From: Haloarchaeobius salinus
GTDB taxonomy: Archaea; Halobacteriota; Halobacteria; Halobacteriales; Natrialbaceae
Assembly (NCBI RefSeq): GCF_024464185.1
Contig: NZ_JANHAU010000001.1
Span: 124,001-188,000, forward strand
DNA length: 64,000 nucleotides
Direction: 5' to 3'
Position numbers and translations under genes: made by a program. Positions 1-7,805 of this stretch are shown here, one piece after another (position 1 is the stretch's first letter; each line of letters opens with the position of its first letter). The notes under the pieces are model-generated. The model saw nothing but the letters and a program-made list of their open reading frames with translations, ran no database searches and was not told the origin of the DNA.

Positions 1-295
1 CGCCGGCGCGCTCCTGATGTGGGACAGCGCGTGGGCGGCGAGCATCAACCTCGGTGCGGAGGTGCTGCTGCCCGCGTTCGTCGTCGTCATCGTCGGTGGC
101 CTCGGCACGTTCCGGGGCACCGTCGTCGCCGGCGTGCTGGTCGGCTTCGTGGACGCGTTCACCACCGAGCTGTTCACCAGCGACATCGTCGGCTTCTCCG
201 CGCTGCCGGAGCTGTTCATCTTCCTCATCCTCGTGGGGACGCTCATCCTGCGCCCCCAGGGGCTGTTCGGCGTCGAGGAGGTGGGTGGCCATTAG
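1..295 (+). CDS. livH: Branched-chain amino-acid ABC transporter permease LivH, C-terminal part
   Basis: This is the 3' end of a LivH-type permease; the gene enters from outside the window and the first full codon is at base 2. About 97 residues remain. They contain two hydrophobic membrane segments, the family-typical GGLGTFRG loop and the closing LRPQGLFG motif seen at the end of LivH and LivM permeases. The product would form half of the membrane channel of an ABC importer for leucine, isoleucine and valine or related substrates. Its TAG stop (293-295) overlaps the GTG start of livM, so the two are translationally coupled. The binding protein and ATPases are not in the window. Confidence 0.88.
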   Translation, partial: AGALLMWDSAWAASINLGAEVLLPAFVVVIVGGLGTFRGTVVAGVLVGFVDAFTTELFTSDIVGFSALPELFIFLILVGTLILRPQGLFGVEEVGGH

Positions 296-1691
296 CGACC
301 CCACCGACGTGCCCGACGACGGCGCGACCGAGACCGACGGCGGCGCGACCGGCACGGCAGACTCCACCGACGTGGCGAGCGAGACGGCCACCGACGACCA
401 CTACCTCGTCGAGTACCTCCGCGAACACGTCGCCCACGCGTTCGTGGTCGCCTTCTTCGGGCTCTACCCGTTCGTCCACGCCTTCGCCATCGGCTCGCCG
501 CTCGGCGCTGAGATGGAGATGTTCCTGCCGCGCGTGCAGACGATGATCACGGTGTTCTACTTCGGCCTGTTCGCGATGAGCTTCGACTTCATCAGCGGCT
601 ACACCGGGTACCTCTCCTTCGGCCACTCGGCGTTCTACGGCCTCGGCGCGTACTTCGTCATCCTCGTGGCGAACGGGAAGGTACCGCTGCTGGGCAACGG
701 CACGCCGTTCATGATGCTGTTGCTCCTCGCGGGACTGCTCGCCGTGGTCATGGCGCTGCTGATGGGTGCCGTCGCGTTCCGTCTCACCGGCGTCTACTTC
801 GCGATGATCACGCTCGGGTTCGCCCAGATCCTCTACGTGTTCTTCTCCAACTGGGACTACGTCGGCTCGAACCCGCGTGACGGCATCGCCGTCCTCGGCA
901 GACAGGACGGGTTCTCGATCGGCGTTCCGTACGTCGACTCGCTGAACATGAGCATCGGCCAGCTCCAGGGCGACACGTTCACCTGGGGGATGGACTTCGC
1001 GGCGATGACCGGCATCGATGCGCTCTCACCCATCAGCCACACCATCGTCTTCGGCCCGGGCGAGGTGTCGTACTACATGATCGGTCTGGTCGTGCTGGTC
1101 TGTTACCTCGCGATGCAGCGCATCATCCACTCGCCGTTCGGGCGGGCGATGATCGCCATCCGCGAGAACGAGGAGCGCGCCCGTGCCGTGGGCTACGACA
1201 CGTTCCGCGTGAAGATGGGCGCGTTCGCCATCTCGGGCTTCTTCGGGGCGGTCGCCGGCGGCCTGTTCACGGGCTACCGGACCTCCGTCGCACCCGAGAA
1301 CTCCTTCTACTTCCTCACCGCCGGGGACGCCCTGCTGGCCTCCATCATCGGAGGCTTCGGCACCGTGGCCGGACCGCTGTTCGGCCGGCTGTTCCACGAG
1401 GGGCTGCACGAGTTCCTCACGAAGGAGGGCGGCGGCCTGCTGCCGTACCTTCGCCAGCAGCTCGGCGAGGGGACGCTGAACACCGTCATCCTCGACGGCT
1501 TCACCGTCGCCGAGGGCATCGAGGTGTTCCTCAACGGCCGCGCCGGCCTCTACATCGGCCTGCTGTTCGTCCTGTTCGTGCTGTACGTGCCCAACGGGCT
1601 GCTCGGGACGCTCCGGGCGTACCTCGGCGGGACCGTCGCCGGACAGGTCGCGGCGGCCGTCGAGCGTCGCGTCCGGGGGTGGAAGCTGTGA
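285..1691 (+). CDS. livM: Branched-chain amino-acid ABC transporter permease LivM
   Basis: This is the second permease subunit of the transporter, 468 residues from the GTG at 285, which overlaps the livH stop. An acidic hydrophilic N-terminus of about 45 residues is followed by roughly ten hydrophobic segments. The conserved LivM cytoplasmic loop IRENEERARAVGYD and the loop GGFGTVAGPLFG are present, as is the terminal YVPNGLLGTL motif. The open frame continues upstream of 285, but those codons overlap livH in another frame and encode a Ser/Arg-rich shadow, so 285 is preferred. The TGA stop overlaps the next start as GTGA. Confidence 0.9.
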   Translation: MAISDPTDVPDDGATETDGGATGTADSTDVASETATDDHYLVEYLREHVAHAFVVAFFGLYPFVHAFAIGSPLGAEMEMFLPRVQTMITVFYFGLFAMSFDFISGYTGYLSFGHSAFYGLGAYFVILVANGKVPLLGNGTPFMMLLLLAGLLAVVMALLMGAVAFRLTGVYFAMITLGFAQILYVFFSNWDYVGSNPRDGIAVLGRQDGFSIGVPYVDSLNMSIGQLQGDTFTWGMDFAAMTGIDALSPISHTIVFGPGEVSYYMIGLVVLVCYLAMQRIIHSPFGRAMIAIRENEERARAVGYDTFRVKMGAFAISGFFGAVAGGLFTGYRTSVAPENSFYFLTAGDALLASIIGGFGTVAGPLFGRLFHEGLHEFLTKEGGGLLPYLRQQLGEGTLNTVILDGFTVAEGIEVFLNGRAGLYIGLLFVLFVLYVPNGLLGTLRAYLGGTVAGQVAAAVERRVRGWKL

Positions 1692-2722
1692 GCGGTCCGG
1701 CGGGTGCGACGGTCGCACTCACCGGCTACGGCACCTACGTCCCCGACGGGACAGTTTCGGGCGAGGAGATCGCCGAGGAGAGCGGCATCCCCGAGGACGT
1801 CGTCGTCGAGAAGATGGGCCTGCGCGAGAAGCACGTCTGTCCGCCCGACGACGACCACGCGACCGACATGGCCGTCGAGGCGGGCCGCGAGGCGCTCGCC
1901 GACGCCGGCCTCGCCGCCGACGACCTCGACCTCGTGCTGTACCACGGCAGCGAGTACAAGGACCACGTCGTCTGGTCCGCCGCGGCCGCCATCGCCGAGG
2001 AGCTGGGGGCGGAGAACGCCTACGCGAACGAGTCGTACGCGCTGTGTGCCGGCGCGCCCCTCGCGATTCGGCAGACGAAGGCGCAGCTGCTCGCCGACCA
2101 CGTCGACCGCGCGCTGCTCGTCACGGCGAGCCGCGAGGAGGACCTCGTCGACTACGGCAACGAGCGCTCGTCGTTCATGTTCAACTTCGGCTCCGGCGCG
2201 AGCGCGATGGTGCTCGAATCGGACCCCGACGAGGAGTGGGTTCGCGCGACCGTCGGCGAGAGCGCGGCCGTCACCGACGGCTCGTTCGCCGACGACGTGG
2301 TGATGCCCGCCGGGGGGTCGAAGCGCCCGCCGAGCCACGACACCGTCGAGTCGGGGCTGCACACGCTCGACGTGCCGAACCAGGAGTCGATGAAGGAACG
2401 GCTCGCCGAGGTGAGCCTGCCGAACTTCCGCGAGGTCGCCGAGACCGCCATGGAGCGCTCCGGCGTCGGGTCGGTCGACTTCCTCGCGGTGACCCACATG
2501 AAGCGCTCGTTCCACGAGTACCTCTGCGACGACCTCGGCTGCGACCCCGCATCGGACGCCTACTACCTCGACGACTACGGCCACGTCCAGTCCGCCGACC
2601 AGATTCTCGCGCTGGACGAGGGACTGTCTCGGGGGCGGGTCGAACCCGGCGACGACGTGCTGTTCCTCGCCGCCGGCACGGGCTACACCTGGGCCGCGAC
2701 CTGTCTGCGCTGGCGGGGGTAG
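1688..2722 (+). CDS. 3-oxoacyl-ACP synthase III (FabH/KAS III)-like thiolase-fold protein
   Basis: A 344-residue thiolase-superfamily protein beginning at GTG 1688, which overlaps the livM TGA; an in-frame GTG at 1679 is an alternative. The KAS III architecture is visible: an N-terminal YGTYVPDG strand, the nucleophile Cys120 in YALCAGAPLAI, and a His in FLAVTHMKRS. In FabH an Asn in a YGNTS motif completes the triad; here the matching stretch reads DDYGHVQSADQ, with His instead. C-terminal AAGTGYTWAA resembles the FabH glycine loop. The coupling to livHM suggests it handles acyl-CoA from branched-chain amino-acid breakdown, but that is inference. Substrate and chain length cannot be read from the sequence. 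Confidence 0.72.
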   Translation: MSGPAGATVALTGYGTYVPDGTVSGEEIAEESGIPEDVVVEKMGLREKHVCPPDDDHATDMAVEAGREALADAGLAADDLDLVLYHGSEYKDHVVWSAAAAIAEELGAENAYANESYALCAGAPLAIRQTKAQLLADHVDRALLVTASREEDLVDYGNERSSFMFNFGSGASAMVLESDPDEEWVRATVGESAAVTDGSFADDVVMPAGGSKRPPSHDTVESGLHTLDVPNQESMKERLAEVSLPNFREVAETAMERSGVGSVDFLAVTHMKRSFHEYLCDDLGCDPASDAYYLDDYGHVQSADQILALDEGLSRGRVEPGDDVLFLAAGTGYTWAATCLRWRG

Positions 2723-2796
2723 CGGTCCGGGAGCCGCCCGAGGACGGGCACAAGCGAAGCTTTTTGCGCGCGCCACCGCCACCTACCGATATCAGA

Positions 2797-4416
2797 ATGA
2801 CGCGCGATACGGACACCTTGCCCGACGAGCTGTTGCCGGACGGCGGCGACACCGTCGCGGAGGGAGCCGACGACGTGGCGCTGGACCCGTGGGGCTCCTC
2901 GACGGTCGCGGACTACCGGAAGCTGTTCGAGGAGTTCGGCATCGAGGAGTTCGACGAGCTGCTGCCCGAGATCCCCAGGCCGCACTACCTGATGCGACGC
3001 GGGGTCATCTTCGGCCACCGCGACTACCGCCCGGTGGCGGCCGCGATGCGGGACGACGAGCCGTTCGCCGTCCTGTCGGGGTTCATGCCGACGGGCGACC
3101 CGCACATCGGCCACAAGCTGGTGTTCGACGAGATAATCTGGCACCAGGAGCGCGGCGGCGACGCATACGGGCTCATCGCCGACCTCGAGGCGCACAGCGC
3201 CCGCGGGCTGACGTGGGACGAGATCGACGAGCACGCCCGGGACTACCTCCTGAGCCTGCTCGCGCTCGGTTTCGACCCCGAGGCGGGCGAGCTCTACCGG
3301 CAGTCCGACAACCGCGAGCTGCAGGACCTCGCGTTCGAGCTCGGCATCGAGGCGAACTACTCCGAGCTGCAGGCCATCTACGGCTTCGACGGCGAGACGG
3401 ACGTGAGCCACATGCAGTCGGTCGTCACCCAGATGGCGGACATCCTCTATCCCCAACTGGACGAGCCCAAGCCCACGGTCATCCCGGTCGGCCCGGACCA
3501 GGACCCACACATCCGCCTCGCACGGGACCTCGCGACCCGGATGCGCTTCTTCAAGGTGACCGAGGCGTACGCGAGCTTCGAGGCCGACGACGCCGAGCGC
3601 GAACTGCTTCGGGGGGCGTGGGACAGGCTCCCCGAACTCGCCGCCGACCACGACGACGAGACGACGGTCCGTTGCGTCCACGCCGCCCAGTACCTCGCTC
3701 ACGGCGAGGCGGCGGTCGACTTCGAGTCCGACCGCCCGGGCGTCGAGGTGCCCGAACTCGAGGAGTCGGCGCGGGCGAGCGTCGTGCAGAAGCTCCAGTC
3801 CGCCGGCATGGAGCCGTTCCGCCCCCGCACCCGCTTCTTCGACCGGCAGGCGACGGACGAGGCGTTCGAGGCCCTCATCGACGCCGTCGAGGGCGAGAAG
3901 CGCGTCTACGAGGGTCACGTCGACTCGTTCGAGCTCGCACCGGAGGAAGCCGAGGAGCTCGCCCGGCAGGTCGAGGTCGACCACGACGGCTACGGCTTCA
4001 TCCCGCCCTCCTCGATCTACCACCGGTTCATGACCGGGCTCACCGGCGGGAAGATGTCCTCCTCGGTGCCGGCGAGCCACATCAGCCTCCTCGACGACCC
4101 GGAGGACGGCTACGACAAGGTGAAGTCGGCGACGACCGGCGGCCGCGAGACCGCCGAGGAGCAGCGCGAACTCGGTGGCGAGGCCGACGACTGCCCCGTC
4201 TACGAGCTGTACGCCTATCTGCTGGCGAACGACGACGACGACCTCGCGACGGAGGTGTACGAGGAGTGCGTCGGGGGCGAGCGGCTCTGTGGCGGCTGCA
4301 AGGAGCAGGCCGCCGAACTGATGCGCGAGTTCCTCGAGGACCACCAGGAGAAACGCGAGGAGGCGAAGGAGCTGCTCGCGGAGCTGGACATCGACCTCGA
4401 CAGCGGCCGCGCCTGA
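2797..4416 (+). CDS. trpS: Tryptophanyl-tRNA synthetase
   Basis: Class I aminoacyl-tRNA synthetase of 539 residues, charging tRNA-Trp in the cytoplasm. The HIGH signature is at residues 103-106 (GDPHIGH) and the KMSKS loop is at 419-423 as KMSSS. Between them lie the Rossmann-fold motif IPVGPDQDPHIRL and other archaeal TrpRS features; CVGGERLCGGCKEQ near the C-terminus is a Cys-rich patch typical of archaeal and eukaryotic TrpRS/TyrRS relatives. The ATG at 2797 is chosen because coding-like acidic sequence begins there; the open frame upstream is Arg-rich and overlaps the KAS III gene. An acidic N-terminal extension of about 35 residues is normal for haloarchaea. Confidence 0.93.
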   Translation: MTRDTDTLPDELLPDGGDTVAEGADDVALDPWGSSTVADYRKLFEEFGIEEFDELLPEIPRPHYLMRRGVIFGHRDYRPVAAAMRDDEPFAVLSGFMPTGDPHIGHKLVFDEIIWHQERGGDAYGLIADLEAHSARGLTWDEIDEHARDYLLSLLALGFDPEAGELYRQSDNRELQDLAFELGIEANYSELQAIYGFDGETDVSHMQSVVTQMADILYPQLDEPKPTVIPVGPDQDPHIRLARDLATRMRFFKVTEAYASFEADDAERELLRGAWDRLPELAADHDDETTVRCVHAAQYLAHGEAAVDFESDRPGVEVPELEESARASVVQKLQSAGMEPFRPRTRFFDRQATDEAFEALIDAVEGEKRVYEGHVDSFELAPEEAEELARQVEVDHDGYGFIPPSSIYHRFMTGLTGGKMSSSVPASHISLLDDPEDGYDKVKSATTGGRETAEEQRELGGEADDCPVYELYAYLLANDDDDLATEVYEECVGGERLCGGCKEQAAELMREFLEDHQEKREEAKELLAELDIDLDSGRA

Positions 4417-4426
4417 CCGAGACGAC

Positions 4427-4438
4427 CTGTTTTCTTCA
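4427..4438 (+). terminator. Possible T-rich transcription terminator after trpS
   Basis: The run CTGTTTTCTTC follows the trpS stop by about 10 nt, and archaeal termination commonly occurs at such T-rich tracts without a hairpin. This rests on composition and position only. Confidence 0.35.
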
Positions 4439-4449
4439 ATAGCTAGCAA

Positions 4450-4460
4450 GAAATATTTAA
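4450..4460 (+). promoter_or_regulatory. TATA box of the hyperacidic gene at 4486
   Basis: GAAATATTTAA is a near-ideal haloarchaeal TATA element in GC-rich surroundings. Its centre lies about 30 nt before the ATG at 4486, which supports a leaderless transcript and decides that start over the in-frame GTG at 4465. Confidence 0.7.
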
Positions 4461-4485
4461 CCGCGTGCTCGGCCAACTCGGGACG

Positions 4486-6246
4486 ATGACCTCCCGGTCT
4501 CGACGCGAGGACGAGCACGACGCGGTCGTCTGTGCCGACGTGCTCGGCTCGTTCGGCGTCTCGGTCGCGGACGTACGCGCCCGGACGGACGTGCCGGACG
4601 CGTCGCTCGAGACCGCCCTCGCGAGCGCGCTCGAGACGGCCGGCCACCCGACGGAGTTCCTGCGCGACGTCGTCGTGGCGTCGGCCCGCGGCGTCGACGC
4701 GCCCGCGCGCTACTGGAGCCACGCGCCGGCCACCCAGCTCGCCGACGTCTTCGACGCCATCGACTGGTCGTTCTCGATGCGGGACGCCCGCGGACAGCCG
4801 GTCTCCGCCGACGGCGAGTCGCCCGGTCCCTACACCCTCTCGGTGACCGACGCGAACGGCATCACCCGCGAGGCACCGTTCGAGTACCCCGACACCGCAC
4901 TCGACGACTACAACCTCCCCGCGCTGGTCGACGCGGTGAACGTCCGGCTGCTGTACGGGCTCGGCTGTGAGTTCGTCCAGCTCTCCGACGGCACCGACCG
5001 CTGGCGGTTCGCCCTCGTCGAGACCGACGAGCGTGCACGCCTCGACGAGTCCTACGGTCCCCGGATCGTGGTGTTCGACCGACCGCTGCTCGCGAAGTAC
5101 CAGCCCGGCGCGTACGTCCCCGACGACGGCGACGACGTCCCCCTTCCGGACTGGGTCACCGAGACCGACGACCCCTCGCTCGCGGCCCGTGCCCCCGACC
5201 GGGCGACCGGCGTCGCCGACCTCGACGGGCCCGTCGAAGCTGACCCGGACGCCGTGTTGGACGCCGAGGGCGGGCTCGTGGACGACGACGCGGAGCCGGC
5301 CGTCGACGAGTCCAGCGACACCGCCGACCTCATCGACTTCGTCGGCGACGCTGGTGAGCGGACTGCCGACGGGACCGACGACGAACCCGAGGTGGACGAC
5401 TCCGACGAGACGACACCGTTCTGGGATGACGACGACTGGGTGCTCGACCCCGACGGCGACAGCGCGAGTGATGGCGGTGACGGCGAGGACGACGGCGGCG
5501 AAGTCGACGTGAGCGTCGCCGACGACGGCTGGACCGACGGCTTCGTGACGGACGTCGGAGCGGACGACGGCGACGGTTGGACCGGTGACGAGGCTGTTGC
5601 AGACGTCGAGTCAGCAGCAGCCGCGGTCGACAGCGGGGCCGAGCAGCGTCGAGGGTCCAGCGCAACGGTCGACATCGGCGACGACACCGGTATCGAGGAT
5701 GACAACACCGCCAGCACCGCCGACTCGTCCACAGGCGGACCGAGCGACACCGGCACCGGTCGCTCGAGCACCGACGGATTCGAGCTCCGTGGCGGCGGCC
5801 CCGCCGTCTCGCGGGCGGCCGACGACGCGCTCGGGGAGGTGTTCGACGAACTGGAGGCGGCGGCGGCGACCGAGTCCGTCGGCGACCCGGCCGACGAGGG
5901 CGCTGCAGACGACAGCTTCGACGTGGCCGACCTCGCGGGCGGGGGAGCGAACCGCACGGAGGCCCGCATCACCGACGACGACTTCGGCGTCGACGTCGAG
6001 TCCAGCGAGGACGACCGGCTCGCGGCCTACGGCGCGGCCATCCACGTCGGCGGCGGCATCTCCGTGGAGGGACTGCTGGACGACGACGACTTCGTCCCGG
6101 AGTTCCCCGCAGCCGAGCGCGACGAGGTCCGCATCGAGTTCGAGGAGTCCTTCGATCCGTCGACGCCCTCGCCGGCGGAGCGCCGCGAGACGGACGATGG
6201 CTTCGTCTGGGTCAACGAGGGGGAACTGGCCGAGAACCGGTTCTGA
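4486..6246 (+). CDS. Hyperacidic haloarchaeal protein, unknown function
   Basis: A 586-residue protein I do not recognise. Residues 1 to about 215 look folded: alternating helices and strands, the segment VFDAIDWSFSMRDARG, and a strand pair near LYGLGCEFVQLSDG. After that comes about 250 residues of Asp/Glu/Gly/Ser/Thr-rich low complexity, with a central FWDDDDW motif, and then a short ordered C-terminus ending VWVNEGELAEN. There is no signal peptide or membrane segment, so a cytoplasmic location is likely. A similar FWDDD motif occurs in the acidic protein at 7038, on the other side of a methyltransferase gene. A strong TATA box supports the ATG at 4486. Confidence 0.75.
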   Translation: MTSRSRREDEHDAVVCADVLGSFGVSVADVRARTDVPDASLETALASALETAGHPTEFLRDVVVASARGVDAPARYWSHAPATQLADVFDAIDWSFSMRDARGQPVSADGESPGPYTLSVTDANGITREAPFEYPDTALDDYNLPALVDAVNVRLLYGLGCEFVQLSDGTDRWRFALVETDERARLDESYGPRIVVFDRPLLAKYQPGAYVPDDGDDVPLPDWVTETDDPSLAARAPDRATGVADLDGPVEADPDAVLDAEGGLVDDDAEPAVDESSDTADLIDFVGDAGERTADGTDDEPEVDDSDETTPFWDDDDWVLDPDGDSASDGGDGEDDGGEVDVSVADDGWTDGFVTDVGADDGDGWTGDEAVADVESAAAAVDSGAEQRRGSSATVDIGDDTGIEDDNTASTADSSTGGPSDTGTGRSSTDGFELRGGGPAVSRAADDALGEVFDELEAAAATESVGDPADEGAADDSFDVADLAGGGANRTEARITDDDFGVDVESSEDDRLAAYGAAIHVGGGISVEGLLDDDDFVPEFPAAERDEVRIEFEESFDPSTPSPAERRETDDGFVWVNEGELAENRF

Positions 6247-6249
6247 GGG

Positions 6250-6897
6250 CTACGCTGGTTTGTGGACGTACACCGCGGGACTCGACCGGCGGGCGTAGTC
6301 CGCATCGCTCGCGCCGACCGCCGACCAGTAGCTCAGTGGGGTGCGGTCGAGCAGTTCACCGATGCGCTCGTAGGACAGCAGATTCTCGCCGCGACCGACG
6401 AGTTCGAACGCCTCCCGCCGCTGGTCCTCGGTGTCCTCGTTCACCCACGCCTTCGTGTATCGGTTCGGGTAGTTGCAGACCAGCGTTCCCCCGGGGGCGA
6501 CCATCCCGTAGAGTTCGGTGACGGCGCGCTCTGCATCCGCGACGAAGTACAGCGTCGCCATGCAGTAGACGAGGTCGAACTGTCTGTCGACGCCGAGGTA
6601 AGGGAGCCCCGCCACCGAGAAGTGGAGGTTGTCGAGGTCCTCATCGGCCGCCCGTTCGCGGTTCGCCTCGACGACCGACGGTGCCACGTCGTAGCAGTGG
6701 AACTCGGTGTCCGGGTGCCCGGGCGCGAGCTCGAACGGAACCAGCGCGGGGCCACAGCCCACGTCCGCGACCGATTCGGGGACACCGACGCGCTCGAAGA
6801 ACGTCTCCAGGTGGCCGGGCATCGCCTCGCCGCCGAGGTACGCACCGCGGTCCCAGTCCGTGGCCGCGTAGAAGTCCCGCTCCCAGTCGAACGACAT
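6250..6897 (-). CDS. Class I SAM-dependent methyltransferase
   Basis: A 215-residue Rossmann-fold methyltransferase. Motif I (SAM-binding glycine loop) is VADVGCGPALVPF near residue 45, followed by the acidic post-I residue in FHCYDVAP and by FDLVYCMATLYFV as motif IV. The region around APGGTLVCNYPN is the usual post-IV strand-turn. Substrate is unknown: the SAM-binding core is clear but the C-terminal half has no diagnostic motif. It lies convergent to the acidic gene ending at 6246, with only 3 nt between their stop codons. Confidence 0.8.
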   Translation of the reverse strand: MSFDWERDFYAATDWDRGAYLGGEAMPGHLETFFERVGVPESVADVGCGPALVPFELAPGHPDTEFHCYDVAPSVVEANRERAADEDLDNLHFSVAGLPYLGVDRQFDLVYCMATLYFVADAERAVTELYGMVAPGGTLVCNYPNRYTKAWVNEDTEDQRREAFELVGRGENLLSYERIGELLDRTPLSYWSAVGASDADYARRSSPAVYVHKPA

Positions 6898-7037
6898 ACC
6901 CGCGAGTGGCCGCCGTCGGCGGAAGTGCGTTCCGGTCGCACCCGTCCAGCGGCCGTGACACGAGTTGACGATTCGACAGGTTTCTGTTCGTGCCAGGTTG
7001 GGAAAGAATTAACTGGAGCTGTTCCAGTATGAGGTGT

Positions 7038-7787
7038 ATGACCGTGGGCAGGTCCGATGGGCAGTCGACCGGCATCGGCGTCGTCAGTGCCGGACTCTCC
7101 GCCGTCTACGACGCACTCGGGGTCGGAGGCGACGACAGCGAGGAGGGGTCGACCGACGACGACCACGCCTCCTACATCGACGAATCCATCACCGACACCG
7201 GTGACGAACAGACCGACGACTCGGCCGCCGACCCCTTCGGGGACATCGACCCTGACGAGCTCTCGCTGCCGGCCGAGACGGACGCCGACCCGTCCGAGGA
7301 CGCTGTCGCTGACGACGGCGACGGCATCTTCTGGGACGACGACGAGGGGCTGGCGTGGTCCGGGGACGATGACGACGACTGGGGGTTCGACGAGGACGGC
7401 GAGGAGACGTTCACGTTCGAGGGCCAGAGCGAACCCGAGACCGTCCGCGTCGACAACGACTCCTTCGGGCTCGACGACGTGCGCTGTGACGACCCGACCG
7501 AGCACTACGAGACCGCCCACGACGAGTTCAAGGCCGTCGCCGAGGAGCTTTCGTTCTCCGGCACCGTCGACGACCTCGAACTCGACGCGCTCACCCTCGG
7601 CGACGCCACGGACCTGCCGGAGCTCGACGACGACGACATGGAGACGGTCGATCTCGACGACCTCACCCGCGAGGAGCCCGACGAACCCGCGACCGACGAC
7701 CCCGACTGGGACCCCGGATTCGACGGCGACGGTCCCGACATGGAGGGGTTCAACTTCGGCGTCGAGGAGTCCGACGGCTGGAACTGA
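7038..7787 (+). CDS. Hyperacidic haloarchaeal protein with FWDDD motif
   Basis: A 249-residue extremely acidic protein of unknown function. It begins with a short hydrophobic-basic stretch (GVVSAGLSAVYDALGV) and then becomes Asp/Glu-rich, with IFWDDDEGLAW near the middle. A predicted helical part follows (HYETAHDEFKAVAEEL) and the C-terminus repeats DLDDL/ELDDDD units. The start at 7038 is favoured by the TATA-like GAATTAAC about 28 nt upstream; an ATG at 7029 in the same frame is the alternative. The FWDDD motif is shared with the larger acidic protein at 4486. Confidence 0.7.
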   Translation: MTVGRSDGQSTGIGVVSAGLSAVYDALGVGGDDSEEGSTDDDHASYIDESITDTGDEQTDDSAADPFGDIDPDELSLPAETDADPSEDAVADDGDGIFWDDDEGLAWSGDDDDDWGFDEDGEETFTFEGQSEPETVRVDNDSFGLDDVRCDDPTEHYETAHDEFKAVAEELSFSGTVDDLELDALTLGDATDLPELDDDDMETVDLDDLTREEPDEPATDDPDWDPGFDGDGPDMEGFNFGVEESDGWN

Positions 7788-7805
7788 GGTCTTCTTCCGT
7801 CTCCG

